The notes: generated from the letters alone by a model not told the origin. DNA of 64,000 bases from Alphaproteobacteria bacterium (GCA_020632795.1 JACKEV010000007.1:124001-188000); one strand, 5' to 3'; shown: positions 16,690-24,861, counted from the first letter of the stretch. Translations and numbers: made by a program.

Positions 16690-18120
16690 TCAGAAGAACT
16701 GCCACGGGGAGAGCACCTCCCCCCGCGTCAGGCGCCGGGCCAGCAGCCAGGCGTCGACCGCGCAGACCACGTTCAGCACGCCCCCGAGGCCGCAGAGCAG
16801 CACGGAGGCCGCCAGCAGCAGCGCGCCCTTGCCGCCCTGACCGAGCATCATCTGCGCCGCGCCCGGCAGCAGCAGGGAGAGCAGCGCCAGCGCCCCCGGG
16901 GGGAGCGGCAGGTCCTGGACCAGGGGTCGAGGCGGTGGCGGTGGGGGAGGGTCGGTCGGGGCCTCGGGCGCGGGCGCGGGCGCGGTCGGCGCGGGGGCAG
17001 GCGGCGGCGCGAGCGCGGCGGCCAGCGGGCGTCGCTCCCCCGCCACGCTGGCGAACAAGAGCGCGCTGGGGTGGCGCACGAGGGCCCGGTCCGCCCGGGT
17101 GGTCCCCGGGAGCCCGCGCGGCAGGTCGGCGCGCGCGTGGGCGTAGGGCAGCCAGCACAGGTCGGGGCCGCCGGGCACCTCGAAGCCGCTGCGGGGGCCG
17201 GGCAGGGGCGCCTCGACGAAGCGCCGCGCGGCCGCCCGCACGACCTCGAGTACCGCCGGGATGGCCACCGCGGGGACCTCGAGGACCTCCAACTCGTAGC
17301 TGCCCAGGCGGGCGAGCCCGGCGGTGCGGATCCAGGCCAGGCCGCCCTCTCGCCGGACGTGCACGCCGTAGAGCGCCTCCAGCGGGGGCGCGGCGTCCTC
17401 CAGGGCCACAGGGTCGACCTCCTGCTCAGCGCTGAGGTCGATGAACACGGCGTTATCGGGGGCTACCGCCTGGAGAAGCCGGAGCTGCAGCAGCCAGTCG
17501 ATGGCGCCCTCATGGCTGCAGGTTCCCTGGACGCCCACGAAGCCCTGCCCGTCCTCCCGCCGGTCGCGCAGGGCGTCCGGCAGCGCCAGGGCGGCGGCGG
17601 AGCGCTCCACCCAGAGGGTCAGCTCCTGGCCTTCGTGGACCTCCAGCCCGAACTGCTCGCTGGTGTGGAGGGAGCGGTGCCGCTCCCCCAGCGGAGAGCT
17701 GGCCCAGACCTTGGCCGTCCAGAGCGCGCCGTCGGTGTGCGGGGTGGAGGTCTCGCGCTGGTCGTGGACGACCTGCCCGGTGCGGCCGAGCTGCGCGGCG
17801 GAGGGCAGCGTGGGAGGGGCTGCGGTCAGGGCCACCAGCTCGGACGTCTCGAAGCTGCGCGTGTCCAGCAGGAGCTGGTGCTGCGGGGGCAGCGGCGGCG
17901 GCTGCGGGGACGAGGGGTCCAGGTGGGCGAGGCAGTTGGGGCAGACGGTGACAAAGTCCGGCGCGCTCCGCCCGCACACGGGGCAGGCCCGGCGGGGCAG
18001 CTCGCCGAAAGCGTAGACGTCGACGCGCCGCGCCTCATCAAAGGTGCCCCGGCACACCTCGCACGCGGTGGTGCCGGGTGCCAGCGCCGTGGAGCAGTGC
18101 GGGCAGACCGAGAGCTGCAT
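16690..18120 (-). CDS. Zinc-ribbon membrane protein with TM2-like C-terminus
   Basis: A 476-residue protein. Two zinc ribbons lie at the N-terminus: CPHCSTALAPGTTACEVC and CPVCGRSAPDFVTVCPNC. The central about 270 residues (TSELVALTAAPPTLPS to PLPGPRSGFEVPGG) resemble DUF4026-type proteins by general pattern only. A Pro-rich linker of about 40 residues follows, then a C-terminal hydrophobic hairpin (LSLLLPGAAQMMLGQ and GALLLAASVLLCGLGGV) of the TM2 kind. Function unknown. It is divergent from an ArsR gene, with 165 bases between them holding a promoter and inverted motifs, so it may be part of that regulon. Confidence 0.68.
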   Translation of the reverse strand: MQLSVCPHCSTALAPGTTACEVCRGTFDEARRVDVYAFGELPRRACPVCGRSAPDFVTVCPNCLAHLDPSSPQPPPLPPQHQLLLDTRSFETSELVALTAAPPTLPSAAQLGRTGQVVHDQRETSTPHTDGALWTAKVWASSPLGERHRSLHTSEQFGLEVHEGQELTLWVERSAAALALPDALRDRREDGQGFVGVQGTCSHEGAIDWLLQLRLLQAVAPDNAVFIDLSAEQEVDPVALEDAAPPLEALYGVHVRREGGLAWIRTAGLARLGSYELEVLEVPAVAIPAVLEVVRAAARRFVEAPLPGPRSGFEVPGGPDLCWLPYAHARADLPRGLPGTTRADRALVRHPSALLFASVAGERRPLAAALAPPPAPAPTAPAPAPEAPTDPPPPPPPRPLVQDLPLPPGALALLSLLLPGAAQMMLGQGGKGALLLAASVLLCGLGGVLNVVCAVDAWLLARRLTRGEVLSPWQFF

Positions 18121-18175
18121 GAATCCTTCAACCTTCTCGCTACTTCAGTATCGCTTGAGGCACCTCATGTGGGAA

Positions 18176-18251
18176 GGACGGTCAGAAAATGGTTGACGTC
18201 GGCCCGCGCGAAAAATATCGTCCCCTCACGATAGGACATTTTCTGTCCGTC
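18176..18251. promoter_or_regulatory. Inverted motif pair flanking the arsR promoter
   Basis: GGACGGTCAGAAAAT (18176-18190) and ATTTTCTGTCCGTC (18238-18251) are inverted near-copies that bracket the promoter at 18193-18221. The right copy lies within the small dyad GGACA-TTTTC-TGTCC (18234-18248). A regulator bound at both could loop or block the promoter in both directions. A similar TTTCTGACCG occurs twice ahead of the pilus operon. Confidence 0.5.
18193..18221 (+). promoter_or_regulatory. Sigma70-type promoter for the second arsR gene
   Basis: TTGACG at 18193-18198, a 17-base spacer, then TATCGT at 18216-18221. The A-run before the -10 is unusual for this GC-rich DNA. It points toward the gene at 18286. 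Confidence 0.5.
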
Positions 18252-18285
18252 TTGATCGACTGACCGACACCTGCGAGAGACCGCG

Positions 18286-18597
18286 ATGGAACACCAGGAC
18301 CCCATTCACGACGCGTCCGAACTCGACCCGACCAACGTCCAGGAGCTCGGTGAGCTCTGTCGGGCCCTCGGCAACCCCGTCCGGGTGCAGATGATGCGCT
18401 TGCTGATGGAGCGCGGCTCCTGCATCTGTCGGGAGATGGTCGAGGCCCTGCCGCTCGCCCAGTCCACCGTCTCCCAGCACCTCAAGGTGCTCAAGGAGGC
18501 CCACCTCGTCGTGGGTCGCGTCGACGGCCCGCGCCGCAGCTACAGCATCAACCCCTCCCAGCTCAAGCACTTCAAGGCGCTGGTCCAGGCGCTCTGA
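18286..18597 (+). CDS. ArsR/SmtB-family metal(loid)-type repressor
   Basis: A 103-residue winged-helix repressor with the classic core CRALGNPVRVQMMRLLMERGSC and recognition helix PLAQSTVSQHLKVLKEAHLV. Cys46 and Cys48 (GSCICREMV) sit before the recognition helix, near the place of the ArsR alpha-3 Cys pair, with Cys25 on an earlier helix; a thiolate ligand such as arsenite or a metal is possible. No arsenic or metal pump adjoins it. The flanking inverted motifs suggest autoregulation. Confidence 0.88.
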   Translation: MEHQDPIHDASELDPTNVQELGELCRALGNPVRVQMMRLLMERGSCICREMVEALPLAQSTVSQHLKVLKEAHLVVGRVDGPRRSYSINPSQLKHFKALVQAL

Positions 18598-18603
18598 GCC
18601 GGA

Positions 18604-19281
18604 TCAGACGCCGCGCGCGTCGGGGGGCCAGATCACCTTGTGCACCTGCACCTGCACCCGGGCGGGCAGGCGCTCGGCCAGCGCCCAGTCCACCAGCGCG
18701 GCGGGCTCCAGGGACCCCCACACCGGGGAGAGCAGCACCTCGCGGCAGCGGGACCGCAGGTCGTAGCGCCGGATGAGGTCGGCCGCCCAGTCGAAGTCCC
18801 GGCGGTCGGCCAGCACGAACTTGACCTCATCGTTCGGCTGCAGGGCCTCGATGTTGGACAGGAGGTTCTTGTCGGCCTCCCCCGAGCCCGGCGGCTTGAG
18901 GTCCATGATGACGTGGACCGCGTCGGGGACCGGCCGGATGTCGATGGAGCCGGAGGTCTCCAGCAGCACCGTGTAGCCCCGGTCCACCAGCCGCTGAAGC
19001 AGGGGAATCGCCTGGCGCTGGGCCAGGGGCTCGCCGCCGGTGACCTCGACGAGCGAGACGCCGACGCGGTCGACCTCATCGAGCACGTCGTCGATGGAGC
19101 GGTGCTCGCCGCCGGTGAAGGTGAAGACCGAGTCGCACCAGGTGCAGCGCAGGTTGCAGCCGGTCAGGCGCACGAAGGTGCAGGGCAGGCCCACCCAGGT
19201 GCTCTCCCCCTGGATGGAGGCGTAGACCTCGGTGACCCGCAGGCGCTCGTCGATCGGGATCTCGGTGGGGTGGCCGCTCAT
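18604..19281 (-). CDS. queE: 7-carboxy-7-deazaguanine synthase (radical SAM)
   Basis: A 225-residue radical SAM enzyme that converts 6-carboxytetrahydropterin to 7-carboxy-7-deazaguanine in queuosine and other 7-deazapurine pathways. N-terminal VTEVYASIQGEST and TFVRLTGCNLRCTWCD give the substrate-loop and the CxxxCxxC cluster motif. VEVTGGEPL is the SAM-binding GGE motif, and VIMDLKPPGSGE and NDEVKFVL follow as in QueE. The start at 19281 is chosen because the longer frame reads through the fumarase promoter region. No queC, queD or queF is nearby. Short gap (6 bases) to the convergent ArsR gene. Confidence 0.88.
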   Translation of the reverse strand: MSGHPTEIPIDERLRVTEVYASIQGESTWVGLPCTFVRLTGCNLRCTWCDSVFTFTGGEHRSIDDVLDEVDRVGVSLVEVTGGEPLAQRQAIPLLQRLVDRGYTVLLETSGSIDIRPVPDAVHVIMDLKPPGSGEADKNLLSNIEALQPNDEVKFVLADRRDFDWAADLIRRYDLRSRCREVLLSPVWGSLEPAALVDWALAERLPARVQVQVHKVIWPPDARGV

Positions 19282-19346
19282 GGGGCCGGTTATAGCCCTC
19301 GCCCACCTTCGCGGCGAGCGCGCGAGGCGCTCGGATGGAGCCACAC

Positions 19347-20741
19347 ATGTCGTACCGGATCGAGAAGGACAGCCTGGGCGAGGTCAAGGTCCCGTCGGAC
19401 GCCTACTACGGCGCCCAGACCCAGCGCGCGGTCGAGAACTTCCCCATCTCCGGCAAGCGCTTCCCTCGGCGCTTCATCCGGGCGCTGGGCGTCGTCAAGA
19501 AGGCCTGCTGCCTGGCCAACGAGGAGTTGGGCCGCCTGGACGTGGCGCGGGCGGAGTGGATCGCCCAGGCCGCCCAGGAGGTCATCGACGGCCAGCACGA
19601 CGCCCACTTCCCGATCGACATCTTCCAGACCGGCTCGGGCACCTCCACCAACATGAACGCCAACGAGGTCATCGCCAACCGGGCCATCGAGCTGATGGGC
19701 GGCGAGCTGGGCACCAACGACCCGGTCCACCCCAACGACCACGTCAACATGGGGCAGTCCTCCAACGACGTCATCCCCGCCACCATCCACATGGCCGGGG
19801 CCACCGCCATCCACGAGGACCTCATCCCCGCCCTGCGCCACCTGCACGCCCAGCTCCACGACAAGGCCGAGGCGTGGGACCACATCGTCAAGTCGGGCCG
19901 CACCCACCTGATGGACGCCACCCCGGTGCGACTGGGCCAGGAGTTCTCGGGCTACGCCGCCCAGGTCGCCCATGGCATCCGCCGGGCCGAGGCCGCCCGT
20001 GACGCGCTCTTGGAGCTGGCGCTGGGGGGCACGGCGGTGGGCACGGGCATCAACCGCCCCAAGGACTTCCCGCGGATGGCCATCGCCCGCATCGCGGACG
20101 AGATCGGCCTGCCCTTCGTCGAGGCCGCCAACCACTTCGAGGCCCAGGGCGCCCGCGACGGCGTGGTCGAGGCCCACGGCCAGCTCAAGACCATCGCCGC
20201 CAGCCTGACCAAGATCGCCAACGACATCCGCTGGCTGGGCAGCGGCCCGCGCACCGGCTTCTACGAGATCGCGCTGCCCTCGACCCAGCCGGGCTCCTCG
20301 ATCATGCCGGGCAAGGTCAACCCGGTCATGAGCGAGATGCTCACGATGGCCTGCGCCCAGGTCATGGGCAACGACGTCGCCGTCAACATCGGCGGGTTGA
20401 GCGGCAACTTCGAGCTGAACGTCTACCTGCCGCTGATGACCATCAACCTGCTGGAGTCCACCCAGCTCCTGGCCAACGGCGCCCGCACCTTCGCGGACCG
20501 CTGCGTGAAGGGCATCGTCGCCAACGAGGAGAACTGCCGCGCCACGGTCGAGCGCAACCTCGCGATCTGCACCAGCCTCGCCCCGGCCATCGGCTACGAC
20601 AAGGCCGCCGCCATCTCCAAGCACGCCTTCAAGACCGGCCAGAACGTGCGCGAGGTCGCCAAGGAGTGGGGCGTCCTGCCCGACGAGGAGATCGACCGGC
20701 TGCTGGACTTCCACGCGATGACGGTGCCCGAGGACGCTTGA
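19347..20741 (+). CDS. fumC: Class II fumarate hydratase
   Basis: A 464-residue enzyme of the aspartase/fumarase superfamily that hydrates fumarate to malate in the TCA cycle. The signature GSSIMPGKVNP carries the catalytic Ser loop. Other family markers: YGAQTQRAVENFPISG, QTGSGTSTNMNANEV, NMGQSSNDVIPATIH, KSGRTHLMDATP and GTAVGTG. The start at 19347 has GGAG 6 bases upstream; an ATG at 19335 is also in frame. Overlaps the next gene's start, so they are translationally coupled. Confidence 0.95.
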   Translation: MSYRIEKDSLGEVKVPSDAYYGAQTQRAVENFPISGKRFPRRFIRALGVVKKACCLANEELGRLDVARAEWIAQAAQEVIDGQHDAHFPIDIFQTGSGTSTNMNANEVIANRAIELMGGELGTNDPVHPNDHVNMGQSSNDVIPATIHMAGATAIHEDLIPALRHLHAQLHDKAEAWDHIVKSGRTHLMDATPVRLGQEFSGYAAQVAHGIRRAEAARDALLELALGGTAVGTGINRPKDFPRMAIARIADEIGLPFVEAANHFEAQGARDGVVEAHGQLKTIAASLTKIANDIRWLGSGPRTGFYEIALPSTQPGSSIMPGKVNPVMSEMLTMACAQVMGNDVAVNIGGLSGNFELNVYLPLMTINLLESTQLLANGARTFADRCVKGIVANEENCRATVERNLAICTSLAPAIGYDKAAAISKHAFKTGQNVREVAKEWGVLPDEEIDRLLDFHAMTVPEDA

Positions 20742-21673
20742 CCCCACCCCGCCCCGGCCTGCTCGCTCACGTCGGGGACACGCCCCTGGTCGAGCTGCCC
20801 CGGCTCTCGCCGAAGCCGGGCGTGCGCCTGTTCGCCAAGCTGGAGGGCCACAACCCCAGCGGCAGCGTCAAGGACCGCATCGCCCTGGCCATGGTGGAGC
20901 AGGCCGAGGCGCAGGGGCGGCTCGCGCCCGGCGGGACGCTGGTCGAGGCCAGCACCGGGAACACGGCGATCGCCCTGGCGATGGTGGCCCGGCAGAAGGG
21001 GTACCGGCTCAAGGTGGTCATCCCCGAGGGGGTGGTCCCCAGCATCGCCGACATCCTGTGCCTCTATGGGGTCGAGGTGCTGTGGTGCGCGCCCCGGGCG
21101 GGCATGCGCGGCGCCATCGACGAGGCGCTGCGCCTGGCCGACGCGCACGGCTGGGTGGCCACCCGGCAGTTCGACAACCCGGTAAACCCCCGCGTCCACC
21201 ACGACACCACCGGCGCCGAGCTGCTCCGGGAGCTGCCCGACATCGACGTCTTCGTCGCCGGCATCGGCACCGGCGGCACCCTGATGGGGGTGGGCTGCCG
21301 CCTGATGGAGCACAACCCGGGGGTGGCCCTCGTCGGGGTGGAGCCCCGCATGGGGGAGCACCTCCAGGGCCTGCGCAGCCTGGACGACGGCTACTGCCCG
21401 CCGCTGGTGGACCTCGACATCCTGAGCGCGCGCTACCTGATCCCGGCGGACAGGGCGCTGCGGGCGACCCGGCGGCTGGTGGAGGTCGAGGGTGTGCTCG
21501 CCGGGGTCAGCGGCGGCGCGACCCTGCACGCCGCCCTGCGCTACGCCGAGCGCATCGAGCGAGGGAACGTCGTGTTCATGGTCAGCGACGGGGGCTGGAA
21601 GTACCTGCCCGCGAAGCCCTGGGACGCGGCGGAGGCCGAGGATTCCGGGCTGGACGAGACGCACTGGTGGTGA
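20738..21673 (+). CDS. cysM: Cysteine synthase-like PLP enzyme
   Basis: A 311-residue PLP enzyme of the cysteine synthase/cystathionine beta-synthase family. The PLP Lys lies in HNPSGSVKDRIAL, the substrate loop in EASTGNTAIALAM and the phosphate-binding loop in GIGTGGTLMGVG. Length and the SGSVKDR context favour O-acetylserine (or O-phosphoserine) sulfhydrylase, CysM type, over full CBS since no CBS pair follows. The TTG start at 20738 overlaps the fumC stop (TTGA) and has GAGGA upstream. The subtype is uncertain. Confidence 0.85.
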   Translation: MTPPRPGLLAHVGDTPLVELPRLSPKPGVRLFAKLEGHNPSGSVKDRIALAMVEQAEAQGRLAPGGTLVEASTGNTAIALAMVARQKGYRLKVVIPEGVVPSIADILCLYGVEVLWCAPRAGMRGAIDEALRLADAHGWVATRQFDNPVNPRVHHDTTGAELLRELPDIDVFVAGIGTGGTLMGVGCRLMEHNPGVALVGVEPRMGEHLQGLRSLDDGYCPPLVDLDILSARYLIPADRALRATRRLVEVEGVLAGVSGGATLHAALRYAERIERGNVVFMVSDGGWKYLPAKPWDAAEAEDSGLDETHWW

Positions 21674-21680
21674 CTATGAT

Positions 21681-21696
21681 GTTGTCGAACGACAAC
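21681..21696. promoter_or_regulatory. Palindromic operator-like site overlapping the hicA-like promoter
   Basis: GTTGTCG-AA-CGACAAC is a perfect 7-base inverted repeat directly abutting the -35 element. The partner HicB-like protein has a helix-turn-helix, so autoregulation as in toxin-antitoxin operons is likely. Confidence 0.6.
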
Positions 21697-21697
21697 G

Positions 21698-21726
21698 TTG
21701 ACAAGTGACTACAGCAGACATTATCT
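21698..21726 (+). promoter_or_regulatory. Near-consensus sigma70 promoter of the HicA-HicB-SecB-like operon
   Basis: TTGACA at 21698-21703, 17-base spacer, TTATCT at 21721-21726. The first ATG of the operon is at 21733, only 7 bases after the -10 box, so the transcript would be leaderless or nearly so. This is the best -35/-10 match I saw in the window. Confidence 0.6.
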
Positions 21727-21732
21727 GTCCGC

Positions 21733-21972
21733 ATGGGCAGGCCCAGACATCCGAACAAGCACATTGAAGCGGCCGTCCAGGCCGCCGAGGACGCCGGGTG
21801 GCGCTTCGAGAAGTGCTCGGGACACGCCTGGGGCCGCCTGTACTGTGGAGACCCTGGTCATCGCCTCTGCCCCATCTCCATCAACTCGACGCCTCGCCGC
21901 CCGGAGGTCCATGCCCGTAAGATCCTCAAGCACATCGCAAGGTGTCCCCCTCCTGGAGGAGATGATGTCTGA
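21733..21972 (+). CDS. HicA-like small toxin-type protein
   Basis: A 79-residue protein: NKHIEAAVQAAEDAGW, then SGHAWGRLYCGDPGH, CPISINSTPRRPEVHARKIL and KHIARC. It resembles small proteins with 'KHIE-A-YAE-GW...GHAWG-LYC...WSTP-N-E-HAR' that are annotated as HicA-like; the central Gly-His is in the position of the HicA catalytic His. Cys in LYC, LC and ARC may bind zinc. HicA toxins cut mRNA; this is inferred from fold and gene order only. There is no leader beyond the promoter. Its end overlaps the next start. Less GC-rich than its neighbours, consistent with transfer. Confidence 0.65.
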   Translation: MGRPRHPNKHIEAAVQAAEDAGWRFEKCSGHAWGRLYCGDPGHRLCPISINSTPRRPEVHARKILKHIARCPPPGGDDV

Positions 21973-22687
21973 ACCCACCCTCCCCATCTTCAACTTCACG
22001 CTCGTCCTGGGTGGCGTGACCGAGCTGACCGAGGACCTGGAGACCGCCGTCTACGGCGGCGGGATCGACGACGCCCTCCTTGGGATCTCGGCGGACGGGC
22101 AGGGCTTCCTGGAGTTCGACCGCGAGGCCGCTTCCCTTCAGGACGCCGTGCTCTCCGCCATCCGTGACGTCTGGCGTGCCGGGATCGCCGTCACCCGGCT
22201 CACCCCCGAGGACGTCGTCACCGCGACGGAGATCGCCGAGCGCACCGGTCGAAGCCGGCAGAGCATCAACCAGCTCGCCACCGGTGAGCGGGGGCCGGGC
22301 GGCTTCCCGGCTCCTGTGGGGGAGACCGGCCGGACCCGGATCTGGCGCTGGAGCGAGGTCGTCGCCTGGTTTCATGAGGCCGGCGTGGATCCCTCTCTCG
22401 ACCTTGAGCGCGCGCGGCTGATCCGGGTCGTCAACGCGCTGCTTGAGCTGAGCCGTGAGGGCGACTACGCGGGCCAACTTGCGCAGCGTCTGTACGCCGC
22501 GTGTCCACAGCGCTTCCCCATCATCTGGGCGCCATCGTTGGAGAACGAGCCGGTCGTGCTGTGGCGCCAGCCCGAGCAACGTGCGGAGCCTGTTGGCCGA
22601 AAGCGGCTCCGCAGCCGACATCACGCTCGCTCGTCATGCCGACGGTGGTCCCCCACCATCCCCGGAGAGACGCATGAGCGACTCTGA
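21965..22687 (+). CDS. HicB-like antitoxin-type protein with DNA-binding domain and long C-terminal tail
   Basis: A 240-residue protein. The N-terminal about 70 residues (FNFTLVLGGVTELTEDL, GFLEFDREAASLQDAVLSAIRDV) look like a partial HicB fold. A helix-turn-helix follows (TATEIAERTGRSRQSINQLATG) with an AlpA/MerR-like wing (FPAPVGETGRTRIWRWSEVVAWF). The last about 70 residues, ending in an Arg-rich tail (GRKRLRSRHHARSSCRRW), are not part of classic HicB. In toxin-antitoxin-chaperone systems a C-terminal tail on the antitoxin is the chaperone target, which fits the SecB-like gene next door. ATG at 21965 with GGAGGA upstream; it overlaps the HicA-like gene by 8 bases and the SecB-like gene by 14. 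Confidence 0.65.
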   Translation: MSEPTLPIFNFTLVLGGVTELTEDLETAVYGGGIDDALLGISADGQGFLEFDREAASLQDAVLSAIRDVWRAGIAVTRLTPEDVVTATEIAERTGRSRQSINQLATGERGPGGFPAPVGETGRTRIWRWSEVVAWFHEAGVDPSLDLERARLIRVVNALLELSREGDYAGQLAQRLYAACPQRFPIIWAPSLENEPVVLWRQPEQRAEPVGRKRLRSRHHARSSCRRWSPTIPGETHERL

Positions 22688-23129
22688 GAAGCGATCCCCG
22701 GTCCGCTTGGAGCGCGTGCACCTGCACGAGACCTTCGCCAACGTCGAGACCCCGGAGCGCCTCCCCGCCGACGCCACCGTGTGGTTGGAGATGGACACCG
22801 CCACCTGGCGCGCGCTGGATCCCGAGCGCGCGGAGGTCATCCTGGGCTTCGAGTTCGACCTGTCGACGCCCGATGAGGCGGAGCTGCCGTGCAGCATCGC
22901 GGCCAGCTTCCGGCTGCTCTACCAGATGGGCCCCATCGAATCCATTGAGGAGAGACGCCGATTCTGCGCGACCCGAGCGCTTCGGGATGCCTGGCCCTAC
23001 TGGCGCGGGTACCTCTCGCAGACCCTGACCCTCATGGGGGTTGACCCCCTCCACCTACCGCCGCAGCCCCCGGGGGATGCGGTCCGGGCGACCCAGGAGG
23101 CCTTCGACCTCAGCCTGACGACGTCATAG
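22674..23129 (+). CDS. SecB-like chaperone
   Basis: A 151-residue acidic protein whose pattern fits the SecB fold: VILGFEFDLSTPDEAELPCSIAASFRLLYQM corresponds to the central beta strands of SecB, and DAWPYWRGYLSQTLTLMGVDPLHLPPQPP matches the SecB C-terminal helix 'PYARE...L-S-G-FP-L-L-P'. Length is near SecB (about 155). True SecB assists export, but copies tied to a toxin-antitoxin pair control the antitoxin instead. It starts inside the HicB-like gene with GGAGAGA as ribosome site, so expression is coupled. The SecB match is by eye and should be confirmed by profile search. Confidence 0.65.
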   Translation: MSDSEKRSPVRLERVHLHETFANVETPERLPADATVWLEMDTATWRALDPERAEVILGFEFDLSTPDEAELPCSIAASFRLLYQMGPIESIEERRRFCATRALRDAWPYWRGYLSQTLTLMGVDPLHLPPQPPGDAVRATQEAFDLSLTTS

Positions 23130-23130
23130 C

Positions 23131-23988
23131 TCACCCCCACCGCGCCGCCACCACCGAGTACCCCGGCCACGAGGTCCGCACCGACACCCGCGCGTCCGGG
23201 GCGCCCAGGCGGGTGATCGCCTCCAGCTCGGGCTCGGAATAGAGCTTGCGGCCGGTGACCACCGAGTCATGCAGGAACAGCGGCCAGGGGGGCAGGACGG
23301 CCCCCACCACCGCGAGCCAGGCCAGCAGGTACAGGCTGCGGTGACCATCGACCCCCACGAAGCCGGTGGTGGCCACCCGCCGTGCCCCGGCGACCATCGC
23401 GGCGAGCTGCCGCGCCGAGAAGTGGTGCAGGCTGTTGGCGATGAAGACGAGGTCGAAGCGGCCCGGGTCGAGGTCGATCGCGCAGGCGTCCAGGTGGATG
23501 AAGCGCACCCCCGCGCCCCGCGCCTCCGACGCCGCGTTCGCCGCACGGACGTAGTCGGGCTGGATGTCGCTGCCGGTCACCTCGACGGCCAGGCCAGCGC
23601 GCCGGGCGTGCACCGCCAGCGCCATCGAGAAGGCCCCTGAGCCCGAGGCCAGCTCCAGCACCCGGGCCGGCCGCCCCTCCCGCGCCGAGACCTCGTCCAG
23701 GGTGGGCCGCAGCAGGCGGAGGAAGCGCCCGTAGCTCCCGTGGAGCCGGTTGAAGCGATCCAGGGTGCGGGCCAGGGCGCGCCGGTCCGCGTCCGAGGTC
23801 TCCGCGCGGTCGAAGTGCTCCTCGATCTCGGTGCGCAGGGCCGCGTCGAGCGACGCCGCGAGGCGCGCCGCCGGACCTCGGGCGCCCGCGAGGCGCCGCG
23901 CCCGCCAGTCGGTCAGCCAGGCGTCCGCGCCCTCAATCGAGGGGGGCGGCTGGAAGGCGGCGGCGTGGAGCGCACGGAGCTGAAGCAT
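23131..23988 (-). CDS. Class I SAM-dependent methyltransferase
   Basis: A 285-residue Rossmann-type methyltransferase. Motif I RVLELASGSGAFSMALA binds SAM, followed by VEVTGSDIQPDYV (acidic residue after beta-2), FIHLDACAIDLDPGRFDLVFIANSLHHF (motifs II-III) and a hydrophobic C-terminal half (LYLLAWLAVVGAVLPPWPLFL) that may touch the membrane or a lipid substrate. An N-terminal helical extension of about 100 residues precedes motif I. The substrate is unknown. No good ribosome site precedes the ATG at 23988. Divergent from the tandem paralogues. Confidence 0.85.
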   Translation of the reverse strand: MLQLRALHAAAFQPPPSIEGADAWLTDWRARRLAGARGPAARLAASLDAALRTEIEEHFDRAETSDADRRALARTLDRFNRLHGSYGRFLRLLRPTLDEVSAREGRPARVLELASGSGAFSMALAVHARRAGLAVEVTGSDIQPDYVRAANAASEARGAGVRFIHLDACAIDLDPGRFDLVFIANSLHHFSARQLAAMVAGARRVATTGFVGVDGHRSLYLLAWLAVVGAVLPPWPLFLHDSVVTGRKLYSEPELEAITRLGAPDARVSVRTSWPGYSVVAARWG

Positions 23989-24057
23989 GGAGAATTTGTA
24001 TGAAAAACTTTCATCCCCCCGGGGGAATGTTACACTTGGGGGAGACAGGAGGTCCCG

Positions 24058-24861
24058 ATGTGCTGCTTCTCGCAGCCCGTCAAGGTGGTGGCCAACACCC
24101 GCATCTTCGCCCGAGGGATGGGCGGCGGCAAGCAGGCCCTCGTCTACGCGATGGACCTCGACGCGGACGCCGACCTGGCGATGGTCCTGCCGCTGCCCGT
24201 GCCGCCCGCCTGCGGCGAGGACGCCGTGCGCTTCGTGGACCTCTCCGGCTACGCCGACTTCCTCGCGGACATGGCGGCGGCCTTCCCGCCCCGCTTCGAG
24301 CCCATGTCCCGAAGCCTCTCCGCACGCGCCGCGCCGCAGGCCGCCCCCCTCAAGGTCCACGACGTCGGCGACTTCGAGGCCTCCTTCGTGCCCCACGCCT
24401 CCGAGTTCTGGCGCCTGGATGCACGCTTCCGCCTGCCGGAGGGCGCGCTGGACGCCCTGCCCCAGTACGCCGACTGGGGCTTCGCGGTGTTCAAGCTGCG
24501 GGAGCCTCCCAAGCGCCTGTTCGGCCTGCTGCGCAGGACGCGGCGGACCTACCACCCCATGGCCTTCGTCTTCCCTCGCCGGGACCCCACCGCGCTGTTC
24601 TTCCCCACGCTGCACATCCATGACGGCGCCGTGCGGGAGACCGCGATCTTCGACCACGAGCTGTTCGCCCAGCTCGAGGAGGGCGGCCGCCCCCCGCTGG
24701 ACAGCGACTGGGAGGCCTCCGAGGGGCCGCTGGGTCAGTGGGTGGACGTCAAGCGCGCCCAGGGCCTCGCGACGGCCCACCAGAAGGGCTGGCGTCGGTT
24801 CATGAAGGGGGGGTTCCCGAACGAGGACACCTGGCTCGCGCCCACGGTGTTCACCATGTAG
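24058..24861 (+). CDS. Conserved protein of unknown function, first tandem copy (MCCF start)
   Basis: A 267-residue protein. No named family is known to me, but the sequence pattern recurs in Myxococcota and other bacteria: MCCFSQPVKVVANTRIFAR, AMVLPLPVP, VRFVDLSGYADFL, FEASFVPHASEFWRLD, DWGFAVFKL, HPMAFVFPRRDP-ALFFPTLHIHDG and the ending PNEDTWLAPTVFTM. Met followed by Cys at the start means Cys2 would be exposed after Met removal, as in N-terminal nucleophile hydrolases; this is speculation. Clear ribosome site GGAGG at 24048-24052. The next gene is a paralogue of identical length. Confidence 0.7.
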   Translation: MCCFSQPVKVVANTRIFARGMGGGKQALVYAMDLDADADLAMVLPLPVPPACGEDAVRFVDLSGYADFLADMAAAFPPRFEPMSRSLSARAAPQAAPLKVHDVGDFEASFVPHASEFWRLDARFRLPEGALDALPQYADWGFAVFKLREPPKRLFGLLRRTRRTYHPMAFVFPRRDPTALFFPTLHIHDGAVRETAIFDHELFAQLEEGGRPPLDSDWEASEGPLGQWVDVKRAQGLATAHQKGWRRFMKGGFPNEDTWLAPTVFTM

